From assembly GCF_028767025.1 (NCBI RefSeq), contig NZ_JAJQXX010000005.1, positions 161,546 through 225,545 on the forward strand: DNA of 64,000 nucleotides, given 5' to 3'. The translations under genes were made by a program, and so were the position numbers. Shown piece by piece: positions 16,406-25,369 of this stretch. Numbering within the stretch: position 1 is the stretch's first letter; each line of letters begins with the position of its first letter. The DNA comes from Blautia sp. XA-2221 (GTDB lineage: Bacteria > Bacillota > Clostridia > Lachnospirales > Lachnospiraceae). Under the pieces are notes generated by a model that had not been told where the DNA came from, did not search any database, and worked only from the letters and a program-made list of their open reading frames with translations.

Positions 16406-17647
16406 ATGAAAAACAGAGTCATAATCGTTGGCGGAGGCGCAGCCGGAATGCTGGCATCGGTTTTTGCAGCAAAAAAAGGCTGTGAAGTTACGCTTTTTGA
16501 AAAAAACGAAAAACTTGGCAAAAAACTGTATATTACAGGAAAAGGGCGCTGCAATGTGACCAATAACTGTGATCCGGAAGAGCTTTTGAACAGTGTTGTA
16601 ACAAATGCCAAGTTCTTGTACAGTGCCTTTTATACCTTTACCAGTCAGGATATGATGGATTTTCTGGAAGAAGCAGGCACAGCTCTTAAAACAGAGCGTG
16701 GAAACCGTGTTTTTCCCTGTTCAGATCACTCATCTGACATTATCCGGGCTCTGGAACGTCAGATGAAAAAATATGGAGTGCAGATCCGTTTGAAGAGTCA
16801 GGTGCAGAAGCTCCTCGTGGAAGAGGGAAAGGTAACAGGTATTTCCTTGACAGATGGCAGTGTTCACAGGGCAGAAGGGGTTATCGTGGCAACAGGCGGT
16901 CTGTCTTATCCCACAACCGGTTCTACAGGAGACGGATATCGCTTTGCCCGGGAAGCGGGACATACTGTGACGGATTTATCTCCCTCCTTGGTTCCTCTTC
17001 ATACAAAAGAGGATTATATTCCGGAAATGGCAGGTCTTTCTTTGAAAAATGTGGAGCTGACAGTAAAAAACGGGAAAAAAGTCCTTTATCGGGATTTTGG
17101 GGAGATGATGTTTACCCATTCCGGAATTACAGGTCCTCTGGTTCTTTCTGCAAGTGCCAGACTGGGTACGGCTCTCAGAAAATCAGGGGAGCTTTCGGCT
17201 TTTCTGGATCTGAAGCCTGCGCTTACTTCAGAGCAGCTGGACGCCAGGATTCTGAGAGAATTTGAATTGGGAAAAAATAAACAGTTTAAAAATGTCATCA
17301 GTGTTCTGTTTCCTTCTTCTCTGACTCCGGTTATGCTGAAAATCGGAGGGATTTCTCCGGAAAAACCGATTCATGAAATTTCCAGAGAGGAACGACTGAA
17401 ATTCGGCGCTCTTGTAAAGACATTTCCGTTTACCATCAATGGTTTCGGGGAATTTAAAGAAGCTGTCATTACCAGGGGCGGTGTTTCTGTAAAAGAGATC
17501 AATCCTGCAACTATGGAATCAAAGAAAATACAGAATCTTTATTTTGTGGGAGAAGTGCTTGATCTGGATGCTGTGACAGGAGGTTATAATCTTCAGATTG
17601 CATGGTCAACCGCCTATCTTGCAGCTATGGCTGTATGCGGAGAATAA
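16406..17647 (+). CDS. HI0933/BaiN-family flavoprotein
   Basis: 413-residue FAD protein. The N-terminal Rossmann loop is VIIVGGGAAGMLAS, followed by NEKLGKKLYITGKGRCNVTNNC, which is diagnostic of the HI0933-like family, and a C-terminal GEVLDLDAVTGGYNLQIAWSTAYLAA that completes the FAD site. One member (BaiN) was proposed to reduce bile acid intermediates in Clostridium scindens, but the family is widespread and its general reaction is not known; no bai genes are nearby. ATG 16406 is chosen because the Rossmann strand begins there and GAAAGGA is upstream. The stop is 14 bases before cmk. Confidence 0.85.
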   Translation: MKNRVIIVGGGAAGMLASVFAAKKGCEVTLFEKNEKLGKKLYITGKGRCNVTNNCDPEELLNSVVTNAKFLYSAFYTFTSQDMMDFLEEAGTALKTERGNRVFPCSDHSSDIIRALERQMKKYGVQIRLKSQVQKLLVEEGKVTGISLTDGSVHRAEGVIVATGGLSYPTTGSTGDGYRFAREAGHTVTDLSPSLVPLHTKEDYIPEMAGLSLKNVELTVKNGKKVLYRDFGEMMFTHSGITGPLVLSASARLGTALRKSGELSAFLDLKPALTSEQLDARILREFELGKNKQFKNVISVLFPSSLTPVMLKIGGISPEKPIHEISREERLKFGALVKTFPFTINGFGEFKEAVITRGGVSVKEINPATMESKKIQNLYFVGEVLDLDAVTGGYNLQIAWSTAYLAAMAVCGE

Positions 17648-17661
17648 AGGAGGACAATTAC

Positions 17662-18360
17662 ATGATCTATAATATTGCCATTGACGGCCCGGCAGGAGCC
17701 GGAAAAAGTACGATTGCAAAAAAAGTTGCCAGAGAGCTTTCCTGTGTGTATGTAGACACAGGCGCCATGTACAGGGCAATGGCTCTTTATCTTCTCCGCC
17801 GGAATGTAGACAGAGAAAATCCGGAGGAGATCGGAGAGGTCTGCCAGGGAGCGGAAATATCTATAGAATATAAAAACGGAGAGCAGATCGTTCTTTTAAA
17901 CGGCGAAAATGTGAATCCGTTTCTCAGAAGAGAAGAAGTGGGTAACATGGCTTCTGTAAGCTCTGCAAATCCAAAAGTGAGGGAAAAGCTTCTTGATCTT
18001 CAGAGAAAGCTTGCAGCTTCCATGAGCGTGGTTATGGACGGAAGAGACATCGGTACTACAATCCTTCCCAATGCAGAGGTGAAGATCTACCTGACTGCCA
18101 GTTCCCTTACAAGAGCAGAACGTCGTTATCTGGAACTTCAGGAAAAAGGTCTTTCCTGTGATCTGGAAGAGATCAGAAAAGATATTGAAGAACGTGACAG
18201 CCGCGATATGAATCGGGAGATTTCTCCTCTCAGACAGGCTGAGGATGCAGTTCTTGTAGATTCTTCCGAAATGACCATTGAGGAAGTGGTAAAATGCATT
18301 TTACAGATTTTTCATGAAAAAGTGATATTATCAGACGAGGTTGGAAAAAATGAAGGTTAA
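17662..18360 (+). CDS. cmk: Cytidylate kinase
   Basis: Phosphorylates CMP and dCMP to diphosphates in pyrimidine salvage and turnover. 232 residues, normal length. P-loop GPAGAGKSTIAKK near residue 10, followed by VDTGAMYRAMALY and MDGRDIGTTILPNAEVKIYLTAS, both family signatures, and a late REISPLRQAEDAVLVDSSEM. ATG 17662 follows AAAGGAGGA. The 3' end overlaps ispH by 11 bases. The order cmk - ispH - S1 protein is common in clostridia. Confidence 0.97.
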   Translation: MIYNIAIDGPAGAGKSTIAKKVARELSCVYVDTGAMYRAMALYLLRRNVDRENPEEIGEVCQGAEISIEYKNGEQIVLLNGENVNPFLRREEVGNMASVSSANPKVREKLLDLQRKLAASMSVVMDGRDIGTTILPNAEVKIYLTASSLTRAERRYLELQEKGLSCDLEEIRKDIEERDSRDMNREISPLRQAEDAVLVDSSEMTIEEVVKCILQIFHEKVILSDEVGKNEG

Positions 18361-19216
18361 GACCGCAAAAACAGCCGGTTTCTGCTTTGGGGTAAAAAGA
18401 GCAGTGGACAAGGTATATGAGCTTATTGAGAATGGAGTTTCACCTATTTATACTCTGGGTCCGATTATTCATAATGAGGAAGTGGTTTCGGATTTTGAAA
18501 AAAAGGGTGTGACTGTAATCACAGAAGCGGATATTCCGAAACTCCACGAAGGCACGGTTGTGATCCGCTCTCACGGAGTGGGCCGCAGGATCTATGATAT
18601 GCTTGAGGCCGCGGGAATTTCCTTTGTAGATGTTACCTGTCCTTTCGTACTGAAGATCCACAGGATCGTGGAACGGGAGAGCAGAGCCGGAAAACAGATT
18701 ATCATATTTGGAGATCCATCCCATCCGGAAGTAAAAGGGATCTGCGGATGGTGCGAGGGCTCCTGTACAGTTCTCAGAAACAGGGAGGATGCAGAAAATT
18801 TTGTCCCGGATCCGGGCAGAATACCCTGCATCGTTTCACAGACGACATTTAATTACAACAAATTTAAAGAATTAGTTGAAATTCTCTGCAAAAAGAGGTA
18901 TGATAATAATGTTTTAAATATTGACAATATTTTAAACACTATTTGTAATGCTACCGAAGAACGGCAGAAAGAAGCACAGTCCATAGCCGGAGAGGTAGAC
19001 ACTATGCTTGTCATCGGCGGCAGACATAGTTCCAATACTCAAAAGCTGTTTGAAATATGTAAAGAGGAATGTGAAAATACTTACTATATACAAACACCTG
19101 TAGACTTGGATTCTGAAATGTTCCATCACAGTAGTTATGTAGGTATTACAGCAGGGGCGTCCACCCCAAAGAAAATTATTGAGGAGGTTCAAGAACATGT
19201 CAGAATTAAGTTTTGA
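18350..19216 (+). CDS. ispH: 4-hydroxy-3-methylbut-2-enyl diphosphate reductase
   Basis: [4Fe-4S] enzyme for the last step of the non-mevalonate isoprenoid pathway, making IPP and DMAPP from HMBPP. 288 residues. The cluster cysteines lie in GFCFGVKRA (near residue 11), DVTCPFV (about 95) and NTICNATEERQ (about 200). ATG 18350 follows GAGG inside the end of cmk. Its own last 20 bases overlap the start of the S1-domain gene, so the two are translationally coupled; in several clostridia the same two proteins are fused in one chain. Confidence 0.96.
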   Translation: MKVKTAKTAGFCFGVKRAVDKVYELIENGVSPIYTLGPIIHNEEVVSDFEKKGVTVITEADIPKLHEGTVVIRSHGVGRRIYDMLEAAGISFVDVTCPFVLKIHRIVERESRAGKQIIIFGDPSHPEVKGICGWCEGSCTVLRNREDAENFVPDPGRIPCIVSQTTFNYNKFKELVEILCKKRYDNNVLNIDNILNTICNATEERQKEAQSIAGEVDTMLVIGGRHSSNTQKLFEICKEECENTYYIQTPVDLDSEMFHHSSYVGITAGASTPKKIIEEVQEHVRIKF

Positions 19217-20282
19217 ACAGATGCTGGAAGATTCCGTAAAAACTATCAGAAATGGAGAGATCGTGCAGGGTACTGTCATCGACGTAAAAGAAGATGAGAT
19301 TATCCTGAATATCGGCTATAAAGCAGACGGTATTATCACCAAGAGCGAGTATTCCAACGACAGCTCCCTTGTACTTGCAGACGCTGTACACGTAGGTGAC
19401 ACAATGGAAGCCAAGGTTCTTAAAGTGAACGACGGCGAAGGTCAGGTTATCCTGACATACAAGAGACTTGCTGCTGAAAAAGGCAACAAACGTCTGGAAG
19501 CTGCATTCGAGTCTCAGGAAGTCCTGAAAGCACCTGTAACTCAGGTACTGGACGGAGGTCTTTGTGTAAATGTTGAGGAAGCAAGAGTATTTATTCCTGC
19601 AAGCCTTGTATCTGATACTTACGAGAGAGATCTGTCCAAATATGCAGATCAGGAAATTGAATTCGTTATCACAGAGTTCAACCCGAGAAGACGCCGTATT
19701 ATCGGTAATCGCAAACAGCTTCTTCTTGCAGAAAAAGCTGAGAAGCAGAAAGAGCTTATGGAGAGAATCCATGCAGGCGATACTGTAACAGGTGTTGTTA
19801 AGAATGTAACAGATTTTGGTGCATTCATCGATCTTGGCGGAGCTGACGGTCTTCTTCATATTTCCGAAATGTCCTGGGGCAGAGTAGAGAATCCGAAGAA
19901 AGTATTTACTGTTGGTGAAGAAGTTAAGGTTCTCATCAAAGAAATCAACGGAGATAAGATTGCCCTTTCTCTGAAATTCCCGGAAGAAAATCCGTGGCTG
20001 ACTGCTGCTGAGAAATTTGCAGTAGGCAACGTAGTAGAAGGAAAAGTTGCACGTATGACAGATTTCGGTGCTTTCGTAGAGCTTGCACCTGGAATCGATG
20101 CTCTGCTTCATGTTTCTCAGATTTCCAGAGAGCATGTTGCAAAACCGTCTGACGTACTTTCTATCGGTCAGGAAATCCAGGCAAAAGTTGTTGATTTCAA
20201 CGGCGAAGAAAAGAAAATCAGCCTCAGCATGAAAGCAATGGAAGCTCCGGCTGCAGAGGATGCAGAAGGCGAAGAGGCATAA
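19197..20282 (+). CDS. Four-S1-domain RNA-binding protein (ribosomal S1-like)
   Basis: 361 residues made of four tandem S1 OB-folds at about residues 18-85, 95-165, 185-260 and 270-345; the third and fourth are canonical (NVTDFGAFIDLGGADGLLHISEMSWGR and MTDFGAFVELAPGIDALLHVSQISREH), the first two more diverged. It binds RNA and may help translation initiation, as clostridial S1-like proteins do; it is shorter than the six-domain enterobacterial S1. ATG 19197 follows GAGGAGG within ispH. The acidic tail EDAEGEEA ends before a strong bidirectional terminator. Confidence 0.88.
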   Translation: MSELSFEQMLEDSVKTIRNGEIVQGTVIDVKEDEIILNIGYKADGIITKSEYSNDSSLVLADAVHVGDTMEAKVLKVNDGEGQVILTYKRLAAEKGNKRLEAAFESQEVLKAPVTQVLDGGLCVNVEEARVFIPASLVSDTYERDLSKYADQEIEFVITEFNPRRRRIIGNRKQLLLAEKAEKQKELMERIHAGDTVTGVVKNVTDFGAFIDLGGADGLLHISEMSWGRVENPKKVFTVGEEVKVLIKEINGDKIALSLKFPEENPWLTAAEKFAVGNVVEGKVARMTDFGAFVELAPGIDALLHVSQISREHVAKPSDVLSIGQEIQAKVVDFNGEEKKISLSMKAMEAPAAEDAEGEEA

Positions 20283-20327
20283 GAAAAGTTTTGTCAGTGT
20301 AAACACTGAAACATAAACTGAATGAAT

Positions 20328-20378
20328 AAAAGGGTCATTACAGTGATGCGGATTTTGCAGACTGTAATGATCCTTTTT
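20328..20378. terminator. Bidirectional terminator between convergent genes
   Basis: AAAAGGGTCATTACAGT (20328-20344) pairs with ACTGTAATGATCCTTTTT (20361-20378). A runs on one side and T runs on the other let it serve both the S1-domain gene and the minus-strand gene that ends at 20381. Confidence 0.88.
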
Positions 20379-20380
20379 GT

Positions 20381-21394
20381 TTAAAGGCCAAGAAGACACG
20401 GAAGAGTGCTTTTTAGATACTGTGTTTGTTTTTCCGGATTGGACAGAAAAGATTCGGTACAGGGAAACCAGGTATAACAGGTTTCTGGTGTGGCAGGAAC
20501 TCTCAGACTTTTATCCATATACTGACTTAACTGCCTGGGCATGGCGGTATCTTCCCCGGGAATATAATCATAGGACTTGTAATCTTGGTAATACTGGCGT
20601 ATTTTCTGATCTGTGGAAACGACCAGAAGAGCTCCCTCCTGTTCCCTGACAGTAACATAAAAATCTTTTCCCTTTTTGGATACTGGTTTTGGCACAGGAG
20701 CCGGAAGCTGAAAATAAAGGATTATCTGACTTTCATCTGTTTCCGCCTTCAGGGGCAGATAACTGCCTTTCATCAAAGCCCGATATCCAAGCATTGGGAA
20801 AATACAGCCAAGTCCCAGAAGGTCTTCCTGATTATGTCCGAGGATGATCTGTTCAGACTCAGCAGTGGGATTTTTTATATAAGATTTGTAAAGACGGATG
20901 CACTGTCCGCCATCGCAGTGAGTGCGGGAGCCCCGCCCCAGAAATTTTTCCAGATCCGGCTGTTTCATTCGCTCCAGATTCAGAAGATTTTTGCATGGCT
21001 TCAGCTCCTGATACAGATCCAGAGCAGGAAGATTTCTAAAGGGAGAGGGAAGATTGTGTTTTTTGTAACGTTCTTCCAGATAAGGCTGATCAAATTTTCT
21101 TCCGTTATACTGTATAGTTGAAGTTGCGGAAGCCAAAAAATTAAAAAATTCACAAAGAATCTCTGGTTCTTCTTCCTCTTTTTCAGCCATCCACTGATAC
21201 AGAAACCATCGGTTATTTTCCTGGATTACCGCCCCGATTAAATATAAAAAAGTGGAATATCGTGATAGTCCGGTGGTTTCGATGTCATAAAAAACAGGAG
21301 TGTTTCCACAGTCAACAGAGACATATTTCGACAATTTTTTAACAGTCTCAAAGCCCGGAAACCCTTGTAAAATAGGCATTTTTTTAACAATCAT
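20381..21394 (-). CDS. RNase H-like / DnaQ-type exonuclease domain protein (YprB-like)
   Basis: 337 residues with a DEDD-type nuclease core: FYDIETTGLS (metal Asp and Glu, near residue 37), IQYNGRKFDQPYLEERY, and LGHNQEDLLGLGCIF as the third acidic motif. This matches the ribonuclease-H-like domain of the YprB family; whether it acts on DNA or RNA is unknown. The C-terminal 130 residues are not recognised. It is the only minus-strand gene between 1 and 37 kb. Stop at 20381-20383 next to a shared terminator. The start MIVKKMP lies 81 bases before a likely TATAAT on the minus strand. Confidence 0.78.
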   Translation of the reverse strand: MIVKKMPILQGFPGFETVKKLSKYVSVDCGNTPVFYDIETTGLSRYSTFLYLIGAVIQENNRWFLYQWMAEKEEEEPEILCEFFNFLASATSTIQYNGRKFDQPYLEERYKKHNLPSPFRNLPALDLYQELKPCKNLLNLERMKQPDLEKFLGRGSRTHCDGGQCIRLYKSYIKNPTAESEQIILGHNQEDLLGLGCIFPMLGYRALMKGSYLPLKAETDESQIILYFQLPAPVPKPVSKKGKDFYVTVREQEGALLVVSTDQKIRQYYQDYKSYDYIPGEDTAMPRQLSQYMDKSLRVPATPETCYTWFPCTESFLSNPEKQTQYLKSTLPCLLGL

Positions 21395-21491
21395 ATTTTT
21401 CCATTCCTTTCATGATTGTATTTAATTATACACAAAAAAATAAAAAAATAATAGTGAATTTTTTCATAAATTGAGTTATAGTATAAACATC

Positions 21492-21518
21492 GTTACTGTG
21501 AATGTAGCAAACAGTAAC
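21492..21518. other. Perfect 8-bp inverted repeat in the divergent intergenic region
   Basis: GTTACTGT (21492-21499) and ACAGTAAC (21511-21518) separated by 11 bases. It lies about 50 bases upstream of the PF06541-like gene, near a possible promoter TTGAGT (21471-21476) / TACTGT (21494-21499). It could be an operator or a leader hairpin; no T tail. Confidence 0.35.
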
Positions 21519-21569
21519 CGGACATCATTGCTGTTCATACGAAACAGATATTTAAGACAGAAAGACGGG

Positions 21570-22424
21570 ATGATTATGTGGAATCTGACAATTAACGGAA
21601 TAGATGTTTACCATATTTTAAATTGGTTTTTCATTTACAGCTTTTTTGGCTGGGTATGGGAAACCTTTTATGTTTCCACAAAGCATGGAGAGTTTGTGAA
21701 CAGGGGGTTCGTCAGTGGACCCTTTTGTACCATTTACGGTTTTGGCGCCATATCAGTTTATCTGATTCTGAAGCCGGCAGAGGATCATGTATTGATTTTG
21801 TTCTTAGGGGGCGTTGTGGTTGCCACAGTGCTGGAATATATTACTGCGGTTCTGATGGAAAGTATTTTTCATACTTCCTGGTGGGATTACAGTGACCAGA
21901 AATTTAATTTTCAGGGACGGATCTGCCTGGGAGTTTCTCTGGGCTGGGGCGTTTTGACAGTTCTTCTGTTCAGAGTTCTGCATCCGCTTGTAGAAAAGAT
22001 CGTTGCTCTTTATCCTGTATATGCAGGTAAAATTGCAGTATGTGTGATTGCAGCAGGATATTTGTGTGATTTTTTCCGTTCTGCGTGTGCTGCTTTCCAT
22101 CTGAAAGAGAGAATCCCCTATTGGGAGCAGGAACTGGAAAAGAAACGTGTGGAGCTTATGCTGAGATTGAATGTAAAGCTGGAATCACTGGAACTTCCCA
22201 AAGGCGCTTCTCCTGAACTTCTCAGAGAAAAATTGGAAGATTCAGAGGCTCTCAGAATTTTAAGCGAAAAACGTCTTGCATTCCAGAAAGAGTTTACGGA
22301 AGAACTTCGGGTTTACAGAAAAACTCTGGTAAACAGAACCAAGGGAAATACCAGACGTTTCCTGAAGGCCTATCCTCATCTGAACCGTGGATACCGTATG
22401 CGCCATAAGAAAGATAAAAAATAA
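21570..22424 (+). CDS. Putative ABC-transporter permease-like membrane protein (PF06541 type)
   Basis: 284-residue membrane protein with five to six hydrophobic helices in its first 180 residues and a hydrophilic helical C-terminus rich in Lys/Arg/Glu. The segment YSFFGWVWETFYVSTKHGEFVNRGFVSGPFCTIYGFGA is characteristic of the PF06541 family, annotated as putative ABC transporter permease; no ATPase partner is present and the function is unproven. ATG 21570 and ATG 21576 are both possible; the GACGGG site favours 21576. It ends 22 bases before rnfC, so it may share a transcript with the Rnf genes. Confidence 0.75.
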   Translation: MIMWNLTINGIDVYHILNWFFIYSFFGWVWETFYVSTKHGEFVNRGFVSGPFCTIYGFGAISVYLILKPAEDHVLILFLGGVVVATVLEYITAVLMESIFHTSWWDYSDQKFNFQGRICLGVSLGWGVLTVLLFRVLHPLVEKIVALYPVYAGKIAVCVIAAGYLCDFFRSACAAFHLKERIPYWEQELEKKRVELMLRLNVKLESLELPKGASPELLREKLEDSEALRILSEKRLAFQKEFTEELRVYRKTLVNRTKGNTRRFLKAYPHLNRGYRMRHKKDKK

Positions 22425-22446
22425 CTTGTAAAAGGAGGAAATAGAT

Positions 22447-23769
22447 ATGGGAAAACTTACCTTTAAGGGTGGGATTCATCCCTATGAGGGCAAGGAGCTG
22501 TCCAAAAACAGTCCAATTGAAAAGTATCTTCCAAAGGGAGAGATGGTTTATCCGCTGTCTCAGCATATTGGAGCTCCTTCTGTTCCCTGTGTGAACAAGG
22601 GAGACCGGGTTCTGGCAGGACAGAAAATTGCAGAAGCCAATGGATTTGTATCCGTGCCCCTGCATGCTTCTGTTTCAGGAATCGTAAAAGGCTTTGAAAA
22701 AAGGCTGACTGCTACGGGAAATATGGCAGATTCTATTATCATAGAAAACGATCAGCAGTATGAAGAAACAGAATTTCAGACAGCAGAGCTTTCAGCATTG
22801 TCAAAAGAAGAGATCATTGCAAGAATCCGTGAAGGCGGTGTTGTGGGAATGGGAGGCGCCGGTTTTCCTACCCATGTAAAGCTCTCCCCAAAGGAACCGG
22901 ATAAAATTGAATATGTTCTGGTAAACGGAGCAGAGTGTGAACCTTATCTGACAAGTGATTATCGAAGAATGTTGGAAGAACCGGACAAGGTCATTGCAGG
23001 TCTTGAAGTGATGCTGAAGCTTTTTGATCATGCAAAAGGCTATATCTGTATTGAAGACAATAAGCCGGACTGTATTGCAAAGATGCGTGAACTGGTAAAG
23101 GGACATTCCAGAATAGAAGTCAAAGAGGTTATGACTAAATATCCTCAGGGTGGTGAGCGTACATTGATCTATGCCACTACAGGAAGAGAGATCAATTCCT
23201 CCATGCTTCCGGCAGACGCAGGCTGTGTGGTAGATAATGTGGATACAGTTGTAGCTGTTTACAAAGCAGTTATCCTTGGGCGTCCTGTTATGAACAGGAT
23301 CGTAACGGTAACAGGAGAGGCTGTTGCCAGTCCGAAAAACTTTATGGTTCTTACCGGAACAAATATGGAAGAGCTGATTGAAGCAGCCGGTGGGCTGAAA
23401 ATGGATGCTGCAAAAGTAATCTCAGGTGGGCCGATGATGGGATTCGCCATGTTTGACCTTCATGTTCCCTGCGTAAAAACAACATCTGCCTTCCTTTGTC
23501 TGGAAAAAGATGCCGTGTCAGAGGCTCAGAAACAGATGACAGCCTGCATTAACTGCGGACGCTGTGTGCGCGTCTGTCCGGGACGTGTTCTCCCTGCCCG
23601 TCTTGCCACACTGGCAGAAAGAGGGGATATGACAGGATTTGAAAAATTAAATGGAATGGAATGTTGTGAATGTGGCTGCTGCAGTTATGTATGTCCTGCA
23701 AAGAGGCCGCTGACTCAGAGTATCAAATCCATGCGGAAGATGGTTCTTGCCAGCCGCAGAAAGAAATAG
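22447..23769 (+). CDS. rnfC: Rnf complex subunit C (ferredoxin:NAD+ oxidoreductase)
   Basis: Peripheral FMN/NADH-binding subunit that passes electrons between NAD(H) and the rest of the membrane Rnf complex. 440 residues. It opens with FKGGIHPYEGKELSKNSPI, typical of RnfC; the nucleotide-binding region has GVVGMGGAGFPTHVKL and LVNGAECEPYLTSDYRRMLE. Two ferredoxin-type [4Fe-4S] motifs stand at the end: CINCGRCVRVCPG and CCECGCCSYVCPAKRP. AAAGGAGG precedes ATG 22447. First of six rnf genes in the order C-D-G-E-A-B. Confidence 0.97.
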   Translation: MGKLTFKGGIHPYEGKELSKNSPIEKYLPKGEMVYPLSQHIGAPSVPCVNKGDRVLAGQKIAEANGFVSVPLHASVSGIVKGFEKRLTATGNMADSIIIENDQQYEETEFQTAELSALSKEEIIARIREGGVVGMGGAGFPTHVKLSPKEPDKIEYVLVNGAECEPYLTSDYRRMLEEPDKVIAGLEVMLKLFDHAKGYICIEDNKPDCIAKMRELVKGHSRIEVKEVMTKYPQGGERTLIYATTGREINSSMLPADAGCVVDNVDTVVAVYKAVILGRPVMNRIVTVTGEAVASPKNFMVLTGTNMEELIEAAGGLKMDAAKVISGGPMMGFAMFDLHVPCVKTTSAFLCLEKDAVSEAQKQMTACINCGRCVRVCPGRVLPARLATLAERGDMTGFEKLNGMECCECGCCSYVCPAKRPLTQSIKSMRKMVLASRRKK

Positions 23770-23783
23770 GGGGAGGTAAACCA

Positions 23784-24764
23784 ATGGAACAAAAGTATCA
23801 TGTGTCATCGAATCCTCATGTAAGGGATTGTATGACAACAAGCAGAATCATGCAGCTGGTAGTGCTCGCACTTCTTCCTGCAACACTGTTCGGAATCTGG
23901 AATTTTGGTTTTCATGCATTCTTTGTTGTTGCTGTAACAGTGGCATCCAGCGTTATTTTTGAGTGGCTTTATGATCACTTTATGCATAAACCAAATACCA
24001 TAAAAGATTTCAGTGCAGTTGTCACAGGACTTCTTCTTGCCCTGAATATGCCGCCGCAGATCCCTCTGTGGATGCCTGTTCTGGGAAGCGCATTTTCTAT
24101 TATTGTAGTAAAACAGCTTTTTGGCGGACTGGGACAGAACTTTATGAACCCGGCTCTTGCAGGAAGATGTTTCCTGATGATTTCTTTCGCAGGAAGAATG
24201 ACAGATTTTGCAGTGTCAGACCATTTCCGTGGCGTTGTGGATACAGTTACCGGAGCGACTCCTCTTGCAGCTCTGAAAGCTCAGGGATTCGTGGAAGGTA
24301 CTTCTGTACCGGTACAGAATCTGTTTTTCGGAAATATCCAGGGAACCATCGGAGAAACTTCGGCTCTTGCGATCCTTATTGGCGCAGTAATCCTTCTTGC
24401 GTTTAAGGTGATCGACCTGAAGATCCCCCTTACATATATCGGCAGCTTTTCTGTATTTGTGATTATTTATATGCTGTGTACCGGAATGGGCTTTGATGCA
24501 AATTATCTGTTAAGCTATCTGTTCGGCGGCGGTCTGATGCTCGGAGCATGGTTTATGGCAACGGATTATGTGACGACACCAATCACCTTTAAGGGACAGC
24601 TTGTATACGGCTGCTGCCTTGGTGTGGTAACGGCAGTATTCCGTCTGTTCGGTGGATCCGCAGAAGGTGTTTCCTATGCGATTATTTTCTGCAACCTTCT
24701 GGTTCCGCTTATTGAAAAAGCAACTTATCCTGCAGCATTTGGAAAGGGAGGGAAAAAAGCATGA
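23784..24764 (+). CDS. rnfD: Rnf complex subunit D
   Basis: Integral membrane subunit of 326 residues with eight or more hydrophobic helices; it binds a covalent FMN and belongs to the ion-translocating core. The flavinylation motif is visible as TVTGATPLAALK (near residue 155), where the Thr of TGAT is the expected attachment point. ATG 23784 follows GGGGGAGG; the open frame extends upstream into rnfC but without support. Overlaps rnfG by 4 bases (ATGA). Confidence 0.97.
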   Translation: MEQKYHVSSNPHVRDCMTTSRIMQLVVLALLPATLFGIWNFGFHAFFVVAVTVASSVIFEWLYDHFMHKPNTIKDFSAVVTGLLLALNMPPQIPLWMPVLGSAFSIIVVKQLFGGLGQNFMNPALAGRCFLMISFAGRMTDFAVSDHFRGVVDTVTGATPLAALKAQGFVEGTSVPVQNLFFGNIQGTIGETSALAILIGAVILLAFKVIDLKIPLTYIGSFSVFVIIYMLCTGMGFDANYLLSYLFGGGLMLGAWFMATDYVTTPITFKGQLVYGCCLGVVTAVFRLFGGSAEGVSYAIIFCNLLVPLIEKATYPAAFGKGGKKA

Positions 24765-25369
24765 GTATTGTAAAAGACACGATTTCTATTACTGTTATCA
24801 CCCTCGTTGCAGGTCTGGCTCTGGGAGTGGTCCAGGATATTACTGCAGATCCTATTGCAGAACAGAAATTAAAGGCAAAGCAGGAAGCTTATAAATCAGT
24901 CTTTCCGGACGCAGACAGCTTTGGCGAAGTTGTTCTGGGAGATAAGGCTCAGGAACTGGCCGGTGTGCTCAGCGACAATAGCTACGGCGCGCAGACCATT
25001 GATGAAGTCATGACTGCTTTTGACGCTTCTGAAAATGAAATCGGATATGCGTTTACCGTAACAAGTTCTGAGGGTTACGGCGGAGATATCCAGTTTGCCA
25101 TGGGCGTACAGAAAGACGGTACTCTTAACGGAATCTCCATACTGTCAATCAGTGAGACTGCAGGCCTTGGAATGAAGGCAGACACAGACGATTTTAAAAA
25201 TCAGTTCCGGGATAAAAAGGTGGAAAAATTCAAATATACCAAAACAGGAGCAGCATCAGAGAATGAAATTGACGCGATCAGCGGCGCAACCATAACCACC
25301 AATGCTGTGACGAATGGAGTAAACGCAGGACTCACTGCATTTCAGTACATGGAAGGAGGAGAACAATGA
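24761..25369 (+). CDS. rnfG: Rnf complex subunit G
   Basis: 202-residue subunit with one N-terminal membrane helix (ITVITLVAGLALGVVQDIT) and an extracytoplasmic FMN-binding domain. The covalent flavin site is the SGATITTNAVTNGV sequence near residue 170, with Thr as acceptor; an ApbE-type flavin transferase would be needed from elsewhere. It starts within the stop region of rnfD and overlaps rnfE by 4 bases, so translation of the group is coupled. Confidence 0.97.
   Translation: MSIVKDTISITVITLVAGLALGVVQDITADPIAEQKLKAKQEAYKSVFPDADSFGEVVLGDKAQELAGVLSDNSYGAQTIDEVMTAFDASENEIGYAFTVTSSEGYGGDIQFAMGVQKDGTLNGISILSISETAGLGMKADTDDFKNQFRDKKVEKFKYTKTGAASENEIDAISGATITTNAVTNGVNAGLTAFQYMEGGEQ

Noticed and set aside
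20377..21121. Plus-strand frames of 90 and 178 codons opposite the YprB-like gene
   Set aside because: The minus-strand protein has clear DEDD exonuclease motifs; the plus-strand frames have none.
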